Below are positions 18,253 through 26,664 of a stretch of 30,642 nucleotides of DNA, piece after piece (the first letter of the stretch is position 1; each line of letters opens with the position of its first letter). A program made the translations under genes and the position numbers. The notes below the pieces were generated by a model that was given only the letters and a program-made list of their open reading frames with translations, did no database searches and was not told the DNA's origin. The DNA is from CAYPNP01 sp964412195 (GTDB lineage Bacteria > Acidobacteriota > JAAYUB01), in contig CAYPNP010000039.1 of NCBI GenBank assembly GCA_964412195.1, forward strand, positions 1 to 30,642. The letters run 5' to 3'.

Positions 18253-19877
18253 TGGAGTCCTCCTTCCTGGATGCCGCTCGGCGGCTGGTCAGGCTTGCCG
18301 GACGGCGGCCCGCCGGGCTGGGCGCCGGGGCGCGGCCCGCGCCGCCCGCCCGGGCGGCCTTCCATCTTGCGCTGGTAGACGGCCGTCAGGCTGTTGTCCT
18401 TGACGAAGTACTTGTTGGCCACCCGCTGGATGTCCGCGTTGGTGACCTTCTGCAGGTCCTGCAGGTCGGTCAGCAGCGATTTCCAGCCTCGGGTCAGCTC
18501 GGCCACGCCCACCTGCCGGGCCAGGCCCATGTTGCTGGTCAGGCTGCGGATGAACATGGCCTCGGCGCGGTTCTTGGCCTTCTGGATCTCGTCGGGGGTC
18601 ACCCCCTCCTGCTTGATCTTGTCGATCTCGGCCCAGATTTCCTTCTCCAGATCCTCGGGCCGCACGTTCTTGTCGATGCGCGGGGTGGCGTTGAACGAGA
18701 ATTCCCCCACGTACCACTGGGGCTGGTTCATGGCGGAGACGCTGACGGCCATCTCCTTGCCCTTCACCAGGGACTTGTACAGTCGGCCGGTGTCCACTCC
18801 GCCGCCGCGCCCGCCGCGGAAGCCGCCGAAGCGCCCGCCGGAACTCAGCACGCCGGCCAGAATGGTCAAGGGCGCCGCATCGGGATCGCCCTGGGGGGGC
18901 GTGTGGAACATCATCTGCAGGCTGGTGGGGGCGGGACCTTCGCCGTACAGGCGTTTCTCGCTGTACTGGGCCGGCTCATACGTCCGGATCGGCTCCACGT
19001 CGGCGCCCTTCGGAACGCGGCCGAAGTACTTCTCGGCCATGGCCACGATCTGGTCCGGATCGAAGTCGCCCACGTAGATGGCCACGGCATTGTTGGGGAT
19101 GTAGTACTTGTCGTGGAAGGCGATCATGTCGGCCTTGGTGAACTTGCGCAGGTCGTCCATCCAGCCGAGCACCTCCCAGTGGTAGGGCGAGGCGGTGTAG
19201 AAGGCGGCGTTGACCTGCTCGCTGAAGAGGAACCCGGGGCGGTTCTCGCTGAGCCGACGCTCCTCCATGACCACGTCCTTCTCGGAGTAGAACTCCCGGA
19301 AATAGGCATGCCACATCCTGTCGGCCTCCAGGAACATCTGCAGCTCCACCTTGTTGGACGGCAGCGTGACGTAGTAGCCGGTGACCTCGTTGCTGGTGGA
19401 GGCATTCAGGCCGGTGCCGCCGTTCTTCATGTACAGTTCCCAGAGGGCATCCTTGACGATGTACTGCTTCTCGGACTGGACCAGGGTGTCGTACTCCTTC
19501 TGCAACTGGGCCAGCACGGCGGGATCGCCACCGCCGGTTTTCCAGTATTTCTCCCGGTAGATTTTGTCCATGACGGCGTCGATCTGCTGGTCGATGGCGG
19601 CGTCCTTGGCATAGTCCGTTACGCCCATGACCTTCGTCCCCTTGAACATCATGTGCTCGTGGACGTGGGCGATGCCGGTGATACCGGGGCGCTCGTTGAT
19701 GGAGCCGACCTTGTAGTAGACGTGGCAGACCACGCGCGGCACGCCGGGCTTCTGGATCATGAGGATCTTCATCCCGTTGGCCAGCGCGTGTTCCTGCACG
19801 TTGAGTTCGATCCCGGCGGCGTGGGCCAGGGCGGCCAGCGCCAGCAGGGCGAACAGAAGGGCCGGAAATCGTTTCAT
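18249..19877 (-). CDS. M16-family zinc metallopeptidase, active subunit
   Basis: 542 aa with a signal peptide (MKRFPALLFALLALAALAHAAG). The zinc motif is His71-x-x-Glu74-His75 in IAHVHEHMMFKGTK. The third ligand is probably the Glu in FYSEKDVVMEERRLSENRPG. Between them lies an insertion of about 80 residues (DQQIDAVMDKIYREKYWKTG and following) typical of one M16 subgroup. The protein ends in a Gly/Pro-rich, probably disordered tail. It likely degrades peptides in the periplasm together with the inactive partner encoded next. The ATG at 19877 follows AGGAGG with 8 nt spacing; the 66-residue upstream extension is not supported. Confidence 0.92.
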   Translation of the reverse strand: MKRFPALLFALLALAALAHAAGIELNVQEHALANGMKILMIQKPGVPRVVCHVYYKVGSINERPGITGIAHVHEHMMFKGTKVMGVTDYAKDAAIDQQIDAVMDKIYREKYWKTGGGDPAVLAQLQKEYDTLVQSEKQYIVKDALWELYMKNGGTGLNASTSNEVTGYYVTLPSNKVELQMFLEADRMWHAYFREFYSEKDVVMEERRLSENRPGFLFSEQVNAAFYTASPYHWEVLGWMDDLRKFTKADMIAFHDKYYIPNNAVAIYVGDFDPDQIVAMAEKYFGRVPKGADVEPIRTYEPAQYSEKRLYGEGPAPTSLQMMFHTPPQGDPDAAPLTILAGVLSSGGRFGGFRGGRGGGVDTGRLYKSLVKGKEMAVSVSAMNQPQWYVGEFSFNATPRIDKNVRPEDLEKEIWAEIDKIKQEGVTPDEIQKAKNRAEAMFIRSLTSNMGLARQVGVAELTRGWKSLLTDLQDLQKVTNADIQRVANKYFVKDNSLTAVYQRKMEGRPGGRRGPRPGAQPGGPPSGKPDQPPSGIQEGGLQ

Positions 19878-20161
19878 CCGCCAAACCTCCTGAGGGAATT
19901 GGGGGCAGGATCGCCCGAAAAGATTCATACGCGCGGAAGTGGACAGATTCTTCATTCGGGGGGAAATTGGCGCCGGATCCCCCCGGTGCCCCCGCTGTTG
20001 GATGCCCGCCACCCCCGCCGCCGGTTCAATCGCCCCAATTCTTTGATTATTCCAACATGATCGTTGAATCTTCACGCATCACTTCAGGGGAAAGTGCCGA
20101 TAAGATGGGCAACAGTAATCAAGGACGAGCACTCCAGCGTCCGATCATGCGGAGGTGACTT

Positions 20162-21316
20162 ATGGATCCCATCGATGTGTGTCGTGTGCCGGCGGCCGGC
20201 TCGGATCACTCCTCGGACAAACCCAGCGTGGCGGACACGCACGAGTCTGTGCATGCCGCCCATCAGGATTCGTCCCGCTCCGACTCCGCCAGCGGGGTGT
20301 CGGCGGGTGGGGGCATATCCCAGACCGGCGGCAGCAAGCCGCCCAGCGGAGAGGGTTTGACCATGGACGACGTGAACATCGTCGGCCGGGACATGAAGGG
20401 CGGCGGCGGGTCNNNNNNNNNNNNNNNNNNNNNNNNNNNNNNNNNNNNNNNNNNNNNNNNNNNNNNNNNNNNNNNNNNNNNNNNNNNNNNNNNNNNNNNN
20501 NNNNNNNNNNNNGGGATGGGCGAGGGGAGCCCGGAGGGGGGCAAGTTCGACAAAGGCGGCCTGGGCGGGGGCTCCGATCCGGGCTGGAAGAAGGACGGCT
20601 ACTCGGCCGGGGACGGCATCGGGAAGAAGGACGACGGCTGGGGGGTCGGGAGCGGCAAGAAGGACGACACCGGCGGCGTCGACACGGGCAAGAAGGACGA
20701 CACGGGCAAGACCAGCGGCAGCGACGAGAAGAAGAAGACGGAGAGCTCGGACAGCGGCACGAAGACGGAGAGCAAGACCACCGAGAAGAAGGACACCGGC
20801 GGGACGAAGGAGACAGGCGGCAAGGAGAAGGAGAAGAAGGATACGAAGGGCTTGGGCGGGGGCGGCCCGGGCGACCCCACCGGCTTCGATGACCGGGGCA
20901 ACGCCGACCCGATGGGCTTCCGGCCGAGCCATGAGAGGAACCCGATGCCGACGGGAGAAGAGGTGGGCATCCACCACGGCGAGGGCGACCGGGGCAGCGC
21001 CAACCGCTTCAGCGTGCAGGGCAGCATCCACGCCCGGACCCAGCCGGGCGTCCGGGACGGCGAATACCAGACGCGGCAGGAGGGGCCGAGCCTGCTGTGG
21101 GAGCTGCAGCACTACGGCATCGACCGGCCGGAGACGGGCGCGGTGGAGAGCGAGGCGGCGATGAGCGCCCAAGCGCGCGCGGCGGCGGCCTCGGACGCGA
21201 CGTCCGGCGCGACCGGGCAGGTGGCCGGCACGGCGCGGGCGGAGGCGCGCGCCGAGGACCTGGCCGCCGAGGAGCTGCCCGGCGGCACCCGGATCCCTCC
21301 CGGCGCCGGGGATTGA
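20162..21316 (+). CDS. Low-complexity Lys/Asp/Gly-rich protein, interrupted by an assembly gap
   Basis: A strong ribosome-binding site (GGAGGTGA, about 4 nt before ATG 20162) opens the frame. The first 83 codons are hydrophilic with no signal peptide. After the gap the frame continues with repeats of KKDD[TG] and short Lys/Glu/Ser/Thr blocks (GKKDDTGGVDTGKKDDTGK), then a less biased C-terminal region (NRFSVQGSIHARTQPGVRDG, LLWELQHYGIDRPE) and an Ala-rich tail ending in PPGAGD. Because the gap is a 100-N placeholder, it is not proven that both sides belong to one protein. The family is not recognised; the middle is probably disordered. A classic terminator follows at 21376. Confidence 0.6.
   Translation: MDPIDVCRVPAAGSDHSSDKPSVADTHESVHAAHQDSSRSDSASGVSAGGGISQTGGSKPPSGEGLTMDDVNIVGRDMKGGGGXXXXXXXXXXXXXXXXXXXXXXXXXXXXXXXXXXGMGEGSPEGGKFDKGGLGGGSDPGWKKDGYSAGDGIGKKDDGWGVGSGKKDDTGGVDTGKKDDTGKTSGSDEKKKTESSDSGTKTESKTTEKKDTGGTKETGGKEKEKKDTKGLGGGGPGDPTGFDDRGNADPMGFRPSHERNPMPTGEEVGIHHGEGDRGSANRFSVQGSIHARTQPGVRDGEYQTRQEGPSLLWELQHYGIDRPETGAVESEAAMSAQARAAAASDATSGATGQVAGTARAEARAEDLAAEELPGGTRIPPGAGD
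20413..20512. other. Assembly gap of 100 N
   Basis: Exactly 100 N, the usual placeholder for a scaffold join of unknown length. It falls after GGCGGCGGCGGG on the left and before Gly-rich coding sequence on the right, so an expanded Gly-rich repeat probably broke the assembly. Confidence 0.98.
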
Positions 21317-21375
21317 GCTTCCGATCCGGGCCCCTGGTCCCGGGCCATCCAGTCTACGAGGGAATCTGATAAATT

Positions 21376-21401
21376 GGAATCCGCATGCGCGGATTCCTTT
21401 T
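21376..21401 (+). terminator. Intrinsic terminator
   Basis: GGAATCCGC (21376-21384), loop ATGC, GCGGATTCC (21389-21397), then TTTTATTA. A textbook stem and T tract 60 bp after the stop of the low-complexity protein. Confidence 0.9.
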
Positions 21402-21569
21402 ATTATCCTCAGCGATGGTGCCGACTGTGGTGGTGCCATGCTCTGTCACAGCCTGGACGCCGGCAGGCGGTCATCTGGATTGTGACAGGGCCTGGCAACA
21501 TCACGGTTCGCTGAGTGAATTTCCCCTGCCGGAAGCGGGGGTCGAACCCTCCGACGGCTCCAAAGGGAA

Positions 21570-21598
21570 TTGCCGGCCGACGGCTTCTCCGGTACAAT
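21570..21598 (+). promoter_or_regulatory. Sigma70-type promoter of the M64 peptidase gene
   Basis: TTGCCG (21570-21575), 17-bp spacer, TACAAT (21593-21598). The start codon is at 21634, giving a leader of about 30 nt. Four of six -35 bases and five of six -10 bases match consensus. Confidence 0.7.
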
Positions 21599-21633
21599 CC
21601 GCTCTCCGGGATTCCATCCGTGGGAGAAAGCAA

Positions 21634-23109
21634 ATGAAGCCACGCCTGATCCTTTTTTCCTGCTGCCTTCTGATCGGGACCGCCGCGGCCCAGCACGGTT
21701 TGAGCTTCGACGACTACTTCGTCGACAAGGCCCTGCGGGTGGACCTTTACCAGGCCGGCGACGCCCGCGAGGAGTGGGTCACCGTCGACCGGATCGTCCT
21801 GGAGCCGCTCTGGCCCGGCAGCACGACCCGCCTGCTGGACCCCTTCGGCTACGGCCACTACGCGCTGAAGGTCTACAACGTGGCCAACAACCGGCTGATC
21901 TTCTCCCAGGGCTTCGACAGCCTCTTCGCCGAGTACCGCACCACCGGCCCGGCCCTGGCCGGCGTCAAGCGGGTCTTCTGCCGGCCGGTCCGCTTCCCCT
22001 GCCCCAAGGATCCCGTCCGCCTCGTCATCGAGCGGCGGGACAAGGAAAACATCCTCCACCCCATGTTCACCCAGACCATCGATCCGGCCGACTATCACCT
22101 CATCACCGAATCTCCGGCCACCGGCGACTGGATCTTCCCCGTGCAGGAGTCCGGCGATCCCCACGAGAAGGTCGACGTGGTCTTCATCGCCGAGGGGTAC
22201 ACCGCCGCCGACAAGGACAAGTTCCAGGCCGACGCCGGGCGCGCCGCCGGCTGGCTCTTCGAGGTGGAGCCGTACAAGTCGGCCCGCGACCGGTTCAACA
22301 TCCGCGCCATCTACCGGCCCTCGCCGGAGAGCGGGATGGACGAGCCCCGGCAGCACGTCTACCGCAAAACCGTCCTCAACGCCTCCTTCAACGCCTTCGA
22401 CCTGGACCGCTACCAGCTCACCGAGGAGACCCGCGCCCTGCACGACATGGCCGCCCAGGTGCCGTACGACGCCATCATCATCCTGGTGAACTCCAAGCGG
22501 TACGGCGGCGGGTCCATCGGCGGCGACTACTGCATCACCACCGTCGACCACGCCCGCTCATCGGAGGTGATGGTGCACGAGCTGGGGCACTCCTTCGCCG
22601 GGCTGGCGGACGAGTACTACACGGCCGAGGTGTCCTACAACGACATGTACCCGCCGGGCGTGGAGCCCATGGAGCCCAACGTCACCCGCTACCTCAATCC
22701 GGACCGCCTGAAGTGGAAGGACCTCGTCTCGCCCGGGATCGCCCTGCCCACCGACTGGGGCAAGGACCGGATCGAGGCCCTCCAGGCCGAGCAGGCCAAG
22801 GACCACCGGGCCGAGGCGGCGGAAATCGAGAAGGCGCGGCAGGCCAAGGCCGCCGAGGCCGACATCCAGAAGATCCGGGACGCCCACGCGGTGGTCCAGA
22901 AGGAGCTGGAGGGCAAGCTGGCCGCGGTCCGCCAGGAGTACGAGCCCCTGGAGGACAAGGTCGGGCTGTTCGAAGGCGCCGCCTACACGACCCAGGGCAT
23001 GTACCGGCCCATGATCCACTGCATCATGATCGCCAGCCCGAAGAAGGAGTTCTGCCTCGTCTGCCAGCGCGCCATCCGGCAGATGATCGACTTCGTGTGC
23101 GGAAAATGA
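21634..23109 (+). CDS. Secreted M64-family (IgA peptidase-like) metallopeptidase
   Basis: 491 aa with a signal peptide (MKPRLILFSCCLLIGTAAAQ). The N-terminal part (to about residue 165) is a beta-rich domain; the catalytic part begins at VDVVFIAEGYTAADKDKF. The zinc site is His315-Glu316-x-x-His319 in MVHELGHSFAGLADEY, where the Asp is the expected third ligand. A charged helical insertion (residues about 370-445, EALQAEQAKDHRAEAAEIEKARQAK onward) looks like a coiled coil. After it GMYRPMIHCIM and FCLVCQRAIRQMI are conserved family motifs with Cys. Named after a clostridial IgA protease, most members have unknown substrates. The ATG at 21634 has GGGAG about 8 nt upstream. Confidence 0.92.
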   Translation: MKPRLILFSCCLLIGTAAAQHGLSFDDYFVDKALRVDLYQAGDAREEWVTVDRIVLEPLWPGSTTRLLDPFGYGHYALKVYNVANNRLIFSQGFDSLFAEYRTTGPALAGVKRVFCRPVRFPCPKDPVRLVIERRDKENILHPMFTQTIDPADYHLITESPATGDWIFPVQESGDPHEKVDVVFIAEGYTAADKDKFQADAGRAAGWLFEVEPYKSARDRFNIRAIYRPSPESGMDEPRQHVYRKTVLNASFNAFDLDRYQLTEETRALHDMAAQVPYDAIIILVNSKRYGGGSIGGDYCITTVDHARSSEVMVHELGHSFAGLADEYYTAEVSYNDMYPPGVEPMEPNVTRYLNPDRLKWKDLVSPGIALPTDWGKDRIEALQAEQAKDHRAEAAEIEKARQAKAAEADIQKIRDAHAVVQKELEGKLAAVRQEYEPLEDKVGLFEGAAYTTQGMYRPMIHCIMIASPKKEFCLVCQRAIRQMIDFVCGK

Positions 23110-23385
23110 GACTCGGGGCCCGGGGCTCGAGGCTCGCCCGATTGCGGATTGCGAAATAGGAATTGGAATCCGCAATCCGGAAGCAAGACTACGAAATACA
23201 CAGAACACGCGAGAGAGATCCAAACTGAAATCAATCCGACATTCCAACGCAGATATCCGCTGATTTATGATTCAAATGATCCAAGCCACTGATTGATCAT
23301 AAGAAATCATCGGCCATCTGCGCCCATCTGCGTTGAATCCCTCTTTGCGCCCTTTGCGCCTTTGCGGTGAATCCGCAATCCGCAA
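23110..23385. repeat. Mosaic of short dispersed repeats
   Basis: Contains GATTGCGGATTGCG (about 23138-23151) facing AATCCGCAATCC (about 23168-23179), then a tract with CATCTGCGCCCATCTGCG, TTTGCGCCCTTTGCGCCTTTGCGG and AATCCGCAATCCGCAATT running into the stop codon of the creatininase-like gene. The middle (about 23215-23305) is unusually A/T-rich for this window. No gene is seen. Confidence 0.75.
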
Positions 23386-24303
23386 TTACTTGGCGGGCGG
23401 GACCTTGACCAGCTTCCACGCCTCGATGAACGCCACCGCGGTTTCCACGTAACGGTTCACGATCTGCTCGCCGAGGGCCGCCGTGGCGTCCCGCGGGTCC
23501 GCGTCAGTCACGCAGCCGTTGGAGGAGAATTCCCGGATCGAGCCGCCCTTGCCCGTCTCCTTCGGCACGATCTCGATGCCCGGCTGCACCGCGGCCAGCT
23601 CCGGGTGCTCGCGGACCAGGGCGTTCAGCTCCGCCGCCTCCGGGCCGTAGCGGATGACCGGCTTCTGCGCCCGGTCCATCCGGACCAGGTCCGGCCGCAG
23701 ATACAGCATGATGGACGTCTCGTCCACGCCGGCGTGGGCGTCGTCCACCTGCTTCTCGGGCGCCTTCCCCTGCAGCGGGACTTCCCCGCCGTCCCCGATG
23801 GCCACGGCGATTCCTCCGGTGGTGTGATTGATCCGGTGGACCGCCATGGCCTGGGCGACGTGGTTCCCGCCGTGGTAGTTGTACAGCATGAAGCGGCGGA
23901 AGCCGTAGCGCTGGAGGACTTCCATGGCCTCCACGAGGACTTGGGCGAGGGTCTCCGGCTGGAGGCTCAGGGTGCCCGGGAAGCCGCTGTGGTAGAGGCT
24001 GTAGCCGGCCTGGACCACCGGGGCCACCACCACGCCGGTCCGGGCGGAGATCCGCTTGGAGATCTCGAAGGCCTCGTAGAAGTCGGTCCCCAGCGGCAGC
24101 TGCGGGCCATGCTGCTCGGTGCTGCCGATGGGGATGATCACCATGTCGCTGGTTTTCAGGTACTGCTCCACCTCGGGCCAGCTCATGTCCTGCAGCACGA
24201 GCGGCTTCCCGTCGACAGCGGCGGCGGCAAAGCCGGCGGCCGCCAGAACCAGCGCCAGCAAGAAGCCCACGCGGCCCCACTTCCTCGACAGATCCATTCT
24301 CAT
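23386..24303 (-). CDS. Secreted creatininase-family amidohydrolase
   Basis: 305 aa with a signal peptide (KWGRVGFLLALVLAAAGFAAAA). Metal-site motifs of the creatininase/MftE family are all present: IPIGSTEQHGPQLPLGTDFYEA (Glu, His and Asp ligands), NYHGGNHVAQA, and a later DETSIML Glu. Members cleave amide bonds in creatinine, in formamide intermediates and in the mycofactocin precursor (MftE). An exported form fits none of these directly, so the substrate is open. The ATG at 24303 follows AGGAGGATCGCC; MDLS two codons later is an alternative. The gene is divergent from the three-gene operon at 24512. Confidence 0.9.
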   Translation of the reverse strand: MRMDLSRKWGRVGFLLALVLAAAGFAAAAVDGKPLVLQDMSWPEVEQYLKTSDMVIIPIGSTEQHGPQLPLGTDFYEAFEISKRISARTGVVVAPVVQAGYSLYHSGFPGTLSLQPETLAQVLVEAMEVLQRYGFRRFMLYNYHGGNHVAQAMAVHRINHTTGGIAVAIGDGGEVPLQGKAPEKQVDDAHAGVDETSIMLYLRPDLVRMDRAQKPVIRYGPEAAELNALVREHPELAAVQPGIEIVPKETGKGGSIREFSSNGCVTDADPRDATAALGEQIVNRYVETAVAFIEAWKLVKVPPAK

Positions 24304-24410
24304 GGCGATCCTCCTTCGGAGAAATTGGAAGACCGCCCGTCCGGCGCCCTGGTGAGGCCCCGCGAGGCGGCTTTCCGATGGTGGCTCCCAATGGTCTATT
24401 GTACGCTTCC

Positions 24411-24434
24411 AAGCCCGGAGATTCCTCCGGGCTT
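24411..24434. promoter_or_regulatory. 10-bp perfect inverted repeat in the divergent promoter region
   Basis: AAGCCCGGAG (24411-24420), ATTC, CTCCGGGCTT (24425-24434). Its right arm overlaps the first two bases of the -35 of the plus-strand promoter. A minus-strand TACAAT lies just to its left at about 24398-24403. The position suits an operator shared by both directions; a small terminator is the alternative. Confidence 0.5.
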
Positions 24435-24461
24435 GTATCTCTTCCGGCATGCTCCTATAAT
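24433..24461 (+). promoter_or_regulatory. Sigma70-type promoter of the acyltransferase-like/START/SDR operon
   Basis: TTGTAT (24433-24438), 17-bp spacer, TATAAT (24456-24461). The first start codon is at 24512. The -10 is perfect. Confidence 0.75.
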
Positions 24462-24511
24462 GTCCCCGTGATGCACATCGCCGCTACCTCACACCCCATC
24501 CTTGAGGCCGC

Positions 24512-26050
24512 ATGCACCTTCTCCGGCCGCTGATCCACCTGGGTGGAATCCTGCACAGCTACAAACGCGCGTCCTTCTTGTCCGGAGGCCAGCCGGGCGA
24601 GTCGGGCAGTGACCATCTGAAACGGGTCCATGCCAAGCATTTTGCCGGTGGGATCGAGGTACGAAGCCGTTTTCCCGGCATCCCCCTGGACCGGATCTCC
24701 GGCCGAGCCCGCGAAGCGGTCGCTCTGGCGAAGGACCGTTACGCCGACAGCTTGATCGGCGCCGACTTGCTGGTCCGTGAATCCGTTTCCGCTCCGGACG
24801 ATACCGTCCGCCTCGGCTACCCGGCGGACCTGACCGCGCCTCGGGACTTCTCCGCCCTGCTGCTGATCGACATCCTCGTGGACCGGCCCCGGGGGTGGTG
24901 CTCCATCACGGGCACGGTCCATGATCACGCCATCGACGGCGTTCCCCTGTTCTTCCTGCTGCACGTGATCCTGGACCACATCCTGGCCGGAGGGGAATCC
25001 CACATCGCCCGATGCCGCCGGGTCCCGCCCTTTTCGCTCCAGCGCCGTCTGGATGACCTGGGAAGACGCGCCTCCCGGGCGCAGTGGCTGGAGTTGAACG
25101 CGGATCACGACGAGGCCATGATCCCGGCAGGGTCCCAGATCGACATCAGCGACAGTTGCGTCCCCAGGCTCCAGGCGCACCTTCGAGCGGACCGAGGGGT
25201 CGAAGTCCCCTGCTCCATGATCGAGGAGGGGCTGCTCGCCGTGGCGCTGGGCTGCGACGCCGTCCAGGATTGCGTCGCCCGGTTCCACGGCGGATCCCCC
25301 GCCGCGCGCGGTGCAGCCGCCGGGTACGACGGCGTGGGGCTGGTGCGGAGCCGCGGCTACCGGGCCGTGGCGGACCGGGGCCTGGAGCGGGCGGCGGGGG
25401 ACCTGGCCGACATCCTGGCCCGGTGCGCGGCCGAAGTCGAGCGCGAACGAAACGGCACCGGCCGGACGTCGGTGTTCCTGGAGCGCTACCGGAGAATCCC
25501 CCGGTCCCAGAAGGAATTCTTCGAGAAGCGGCTCTCGCCGGCCGGCGTCGCCGTGGTGGCCGGCCATGAGTTGCAGGGGTCCAGTCTGAGCGGCGTCGAT
25601 TTCGGCATCTCATTCGAACGTTACGGCTTCACCGGTGAGGATCTCGGATATACCGCATTCCCCTCTCACGCCGAGCACAGCCCCGCAACGCTTGAGGCAC
25701 GGCGGCAACGCGGTCTGCAAACAGGGATCACGCGGTTCTCGGTGTTGTTCTCGCCGCTGTCCGGCCTCCCTAGCCGGCGGACCCTGTTCAAAGCGATCAA
25801 GTGCTCCCCCCGCGCCGCTGCCGGATTTCTGCAGAGGTTGGGAGCTTCGCCGGATGAACTGGCGCGTCTCTCCAGTCGAGGGGCGATCCGGGAACTCTAC
25901 CGGCGATTGTACAATCCGGCGGATCCCGCCTCGGGCCGGGTGGAAATACTGGCCCGTCAATTCCTCGAACAGCTGGAGGCCTCCTCCCGGGCGGCTCGCC
26001 GGATCCGCTTCAGATCCGCTCCGGCGGAAGGGAGCCCGGCAGCGAGATGA
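24512..26050 (+). CDS. Unknown protein with a CoA-acyltransferase-like HxHxxDG motif
   Basis: 512 aa, no signal peptide. The family is not recognised. Residues 115-160 read SALLLIDILVDRPRGW, then SITGTVHDHAIDGVPLFFLL, with His137-Asp-His139-Ala-Ile-Asp142-Gly143. This resembles the HHxxxDG or HxxxDG motif of condensation, chloramphenicol-acetyltransferase and E2 acyltransferase folds, but with the second His replaced or the spacing off by one. The C-terminal third is Arg-rich and helical. GAGG lies 5 nt before ATG 24512, and the stop overlaps the next start by ATGA (26047-26050). Third positions are G/C-rich in this frame throughout. The context (lipid-binding START-like protein and a thioester-reductase-type SDR) favours acyl chemistry, which is inference. 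Confidence 0.65.
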   Translation: MHLLRPLIHLGGILHSYKRASFLSGGQPGESGSDHLKRVHAKHFAGGIEVRSRFPGIPLDRISGRAREAVALAKDRYADSLIGADLLVRESVSAPDDTVRLGYPADLTAPRDFSALLLIDILVDRPRGWCSITGTVHDHAIDGVPLFFLLHVILDHILAGGESHIARCRRVPPFSLQRRLDDLGRRASRAQWLELNADHDEAMIPAGSQIDISDSCVPRLQAHLRADRGVEVPCSMIEEGLLAVALGCDAVQDCVARFHGGSPAARGAAAGYDGVGLVRSRGYRAVADRGLERAAGDLADILARCAAEVERERNGTGRTSVFLERYRRIPRSQKEFFEKRLSPAGVAVVAGHELQGSSLSGVDFGISFERYGFTGEDLGYTAFPSHAEHSPATLEARRQRGLQTGITRFSVLFSPLSGLPSRRTLFKAIKCSPRAAAGFLQRLGASPDELARLSSRGAIRELYRRLYNPADPASGRVEILARQFLEQLEASSRAARRIRFRSAPAEGSPAAR

Positions 26051-26664
26051 AGCGGACCTGGATCTCACTCCTGCTGGCCGCCCTCCTCGTCCCGCCGCTC
26101 GCGGCCGCCCCCTGGAGACTGGTCAAGGAAACGGCGGATTGCCGGATCTATTCCCGGCCGGTGGCGGGATCGGACGTGAAGGAGTGGCAGGCCGTGGGGC
26201 TGTTCGACGCCGACTTCGACGCGGTGGTCCGGGTGATGGGCCGGCGGGACCGCTATGCCGACTGGTTCGGGATGTGCCGCGAGTGTTGCGTCATCCAGCC
26301 CCGCAGCGAGACGGATTTCGATCTCTACTTCGCCCTGGCGCTGCCCCTGATGGCCGATCGGGACGTCGTGGCCAATGTCCGCCTGGAACTCGACGGCTCC
26401 GGCGGGGTGGCCCGGGCGACCTTCCGCGGCGTGGACAGCCCATTCCGGCGGGATTCCGGGCTGGTCCGGATGCCCCGCATGCGCGGCGAAATCCTGATCA
26501 GTCGCCGCGGCGCCCGCCAGACGGAGATCGTCTACCAGTACTATGCCGAGTTGGGCGGCAGGGTGCCTCATGCCTTCGCCAACGCCGTGGGATGGAAGCA
26601 GCCGGCCGAAACCATGAACAAGATCCGCATGCAGCTGGAACGGGCGGAGGGACAGGATGAGTGA
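26047..26664 (+). CDS. Exported START-like (SRPBCC) domain protein
   Basis: 205 aa with a signal peptide (MKRTWISLLLAALLVPPLAAA). The rest follows the START pattern: WRLVKETADCRIYSRPVAGSDVKEWQAVG, then YADWFGMCRECCVIQPRSETDFDLYFALALPLMADRDVVANV and a C-terminal helix starting at VPHAFANAVGWKQPAETMNKIR. START domains form a cavity that holds a lipid or other hydrophobic molecule. It overlaps its upstream neighbour by 4 bp and its downstream neighbour by 8 bp, so all three are co-translated. The ligand is unknown. Confidence 0.82.
   Translation: MKRTWISLLLAALLVPPLAAAPWRLVKETADCRIYSRPVAGSDVKEWQAVGLFDADFDAVVRVMGRRDRYADWFGMCRECCVIQPRSETDFDLYFALALPLMADRDVVANVRLELDGSGGVARATFRGVDSPFRRDSGLVRMPRMRGEILISRRGARQTEIVYQYYAELGGRVPHAFANAVGWKQPAETMNKIRMQLERAEGQDE

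Larger units (their letters stand above)
21317..21633. other. Intergenic region with terminator, inverted repeat and promoter
   Basis: No gene is seen. Besides the terminator (21376-21401) and the promoter (21570-21598) there is an inverted repeat CTGTCACA (21443-21450) and TGTGACAG (21481-21488), 30 bp apart. The half-sites resemble TGTGA boxes of the CRP/FNR type, but the arrangement is not the standard one. Confidence 0.5.

Noticed and set aside
21443..21488. CRP/FNR site from CTGTCACA and TGTGACAG
   Set aside because: The half-sites point outward with a 30-bp spacer, unlike the TGTGA-N6-TCACA arrangement; kept only as an inverted repeat.
21535..21560. tRNA T-arm-like sequence GGGGGTCGAACCCTC
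   Set aside because: The loop does not fit TTCRANY and no acceptor or anticodon arm can be folded around it.
24455..25567. Minus-strand open frame opposite the acyltransferase-like gene
   Set aside because: The plus frame has a promoter, ribosome-binding site, ATGA coupling to the next gene and G/C-rich third positions.
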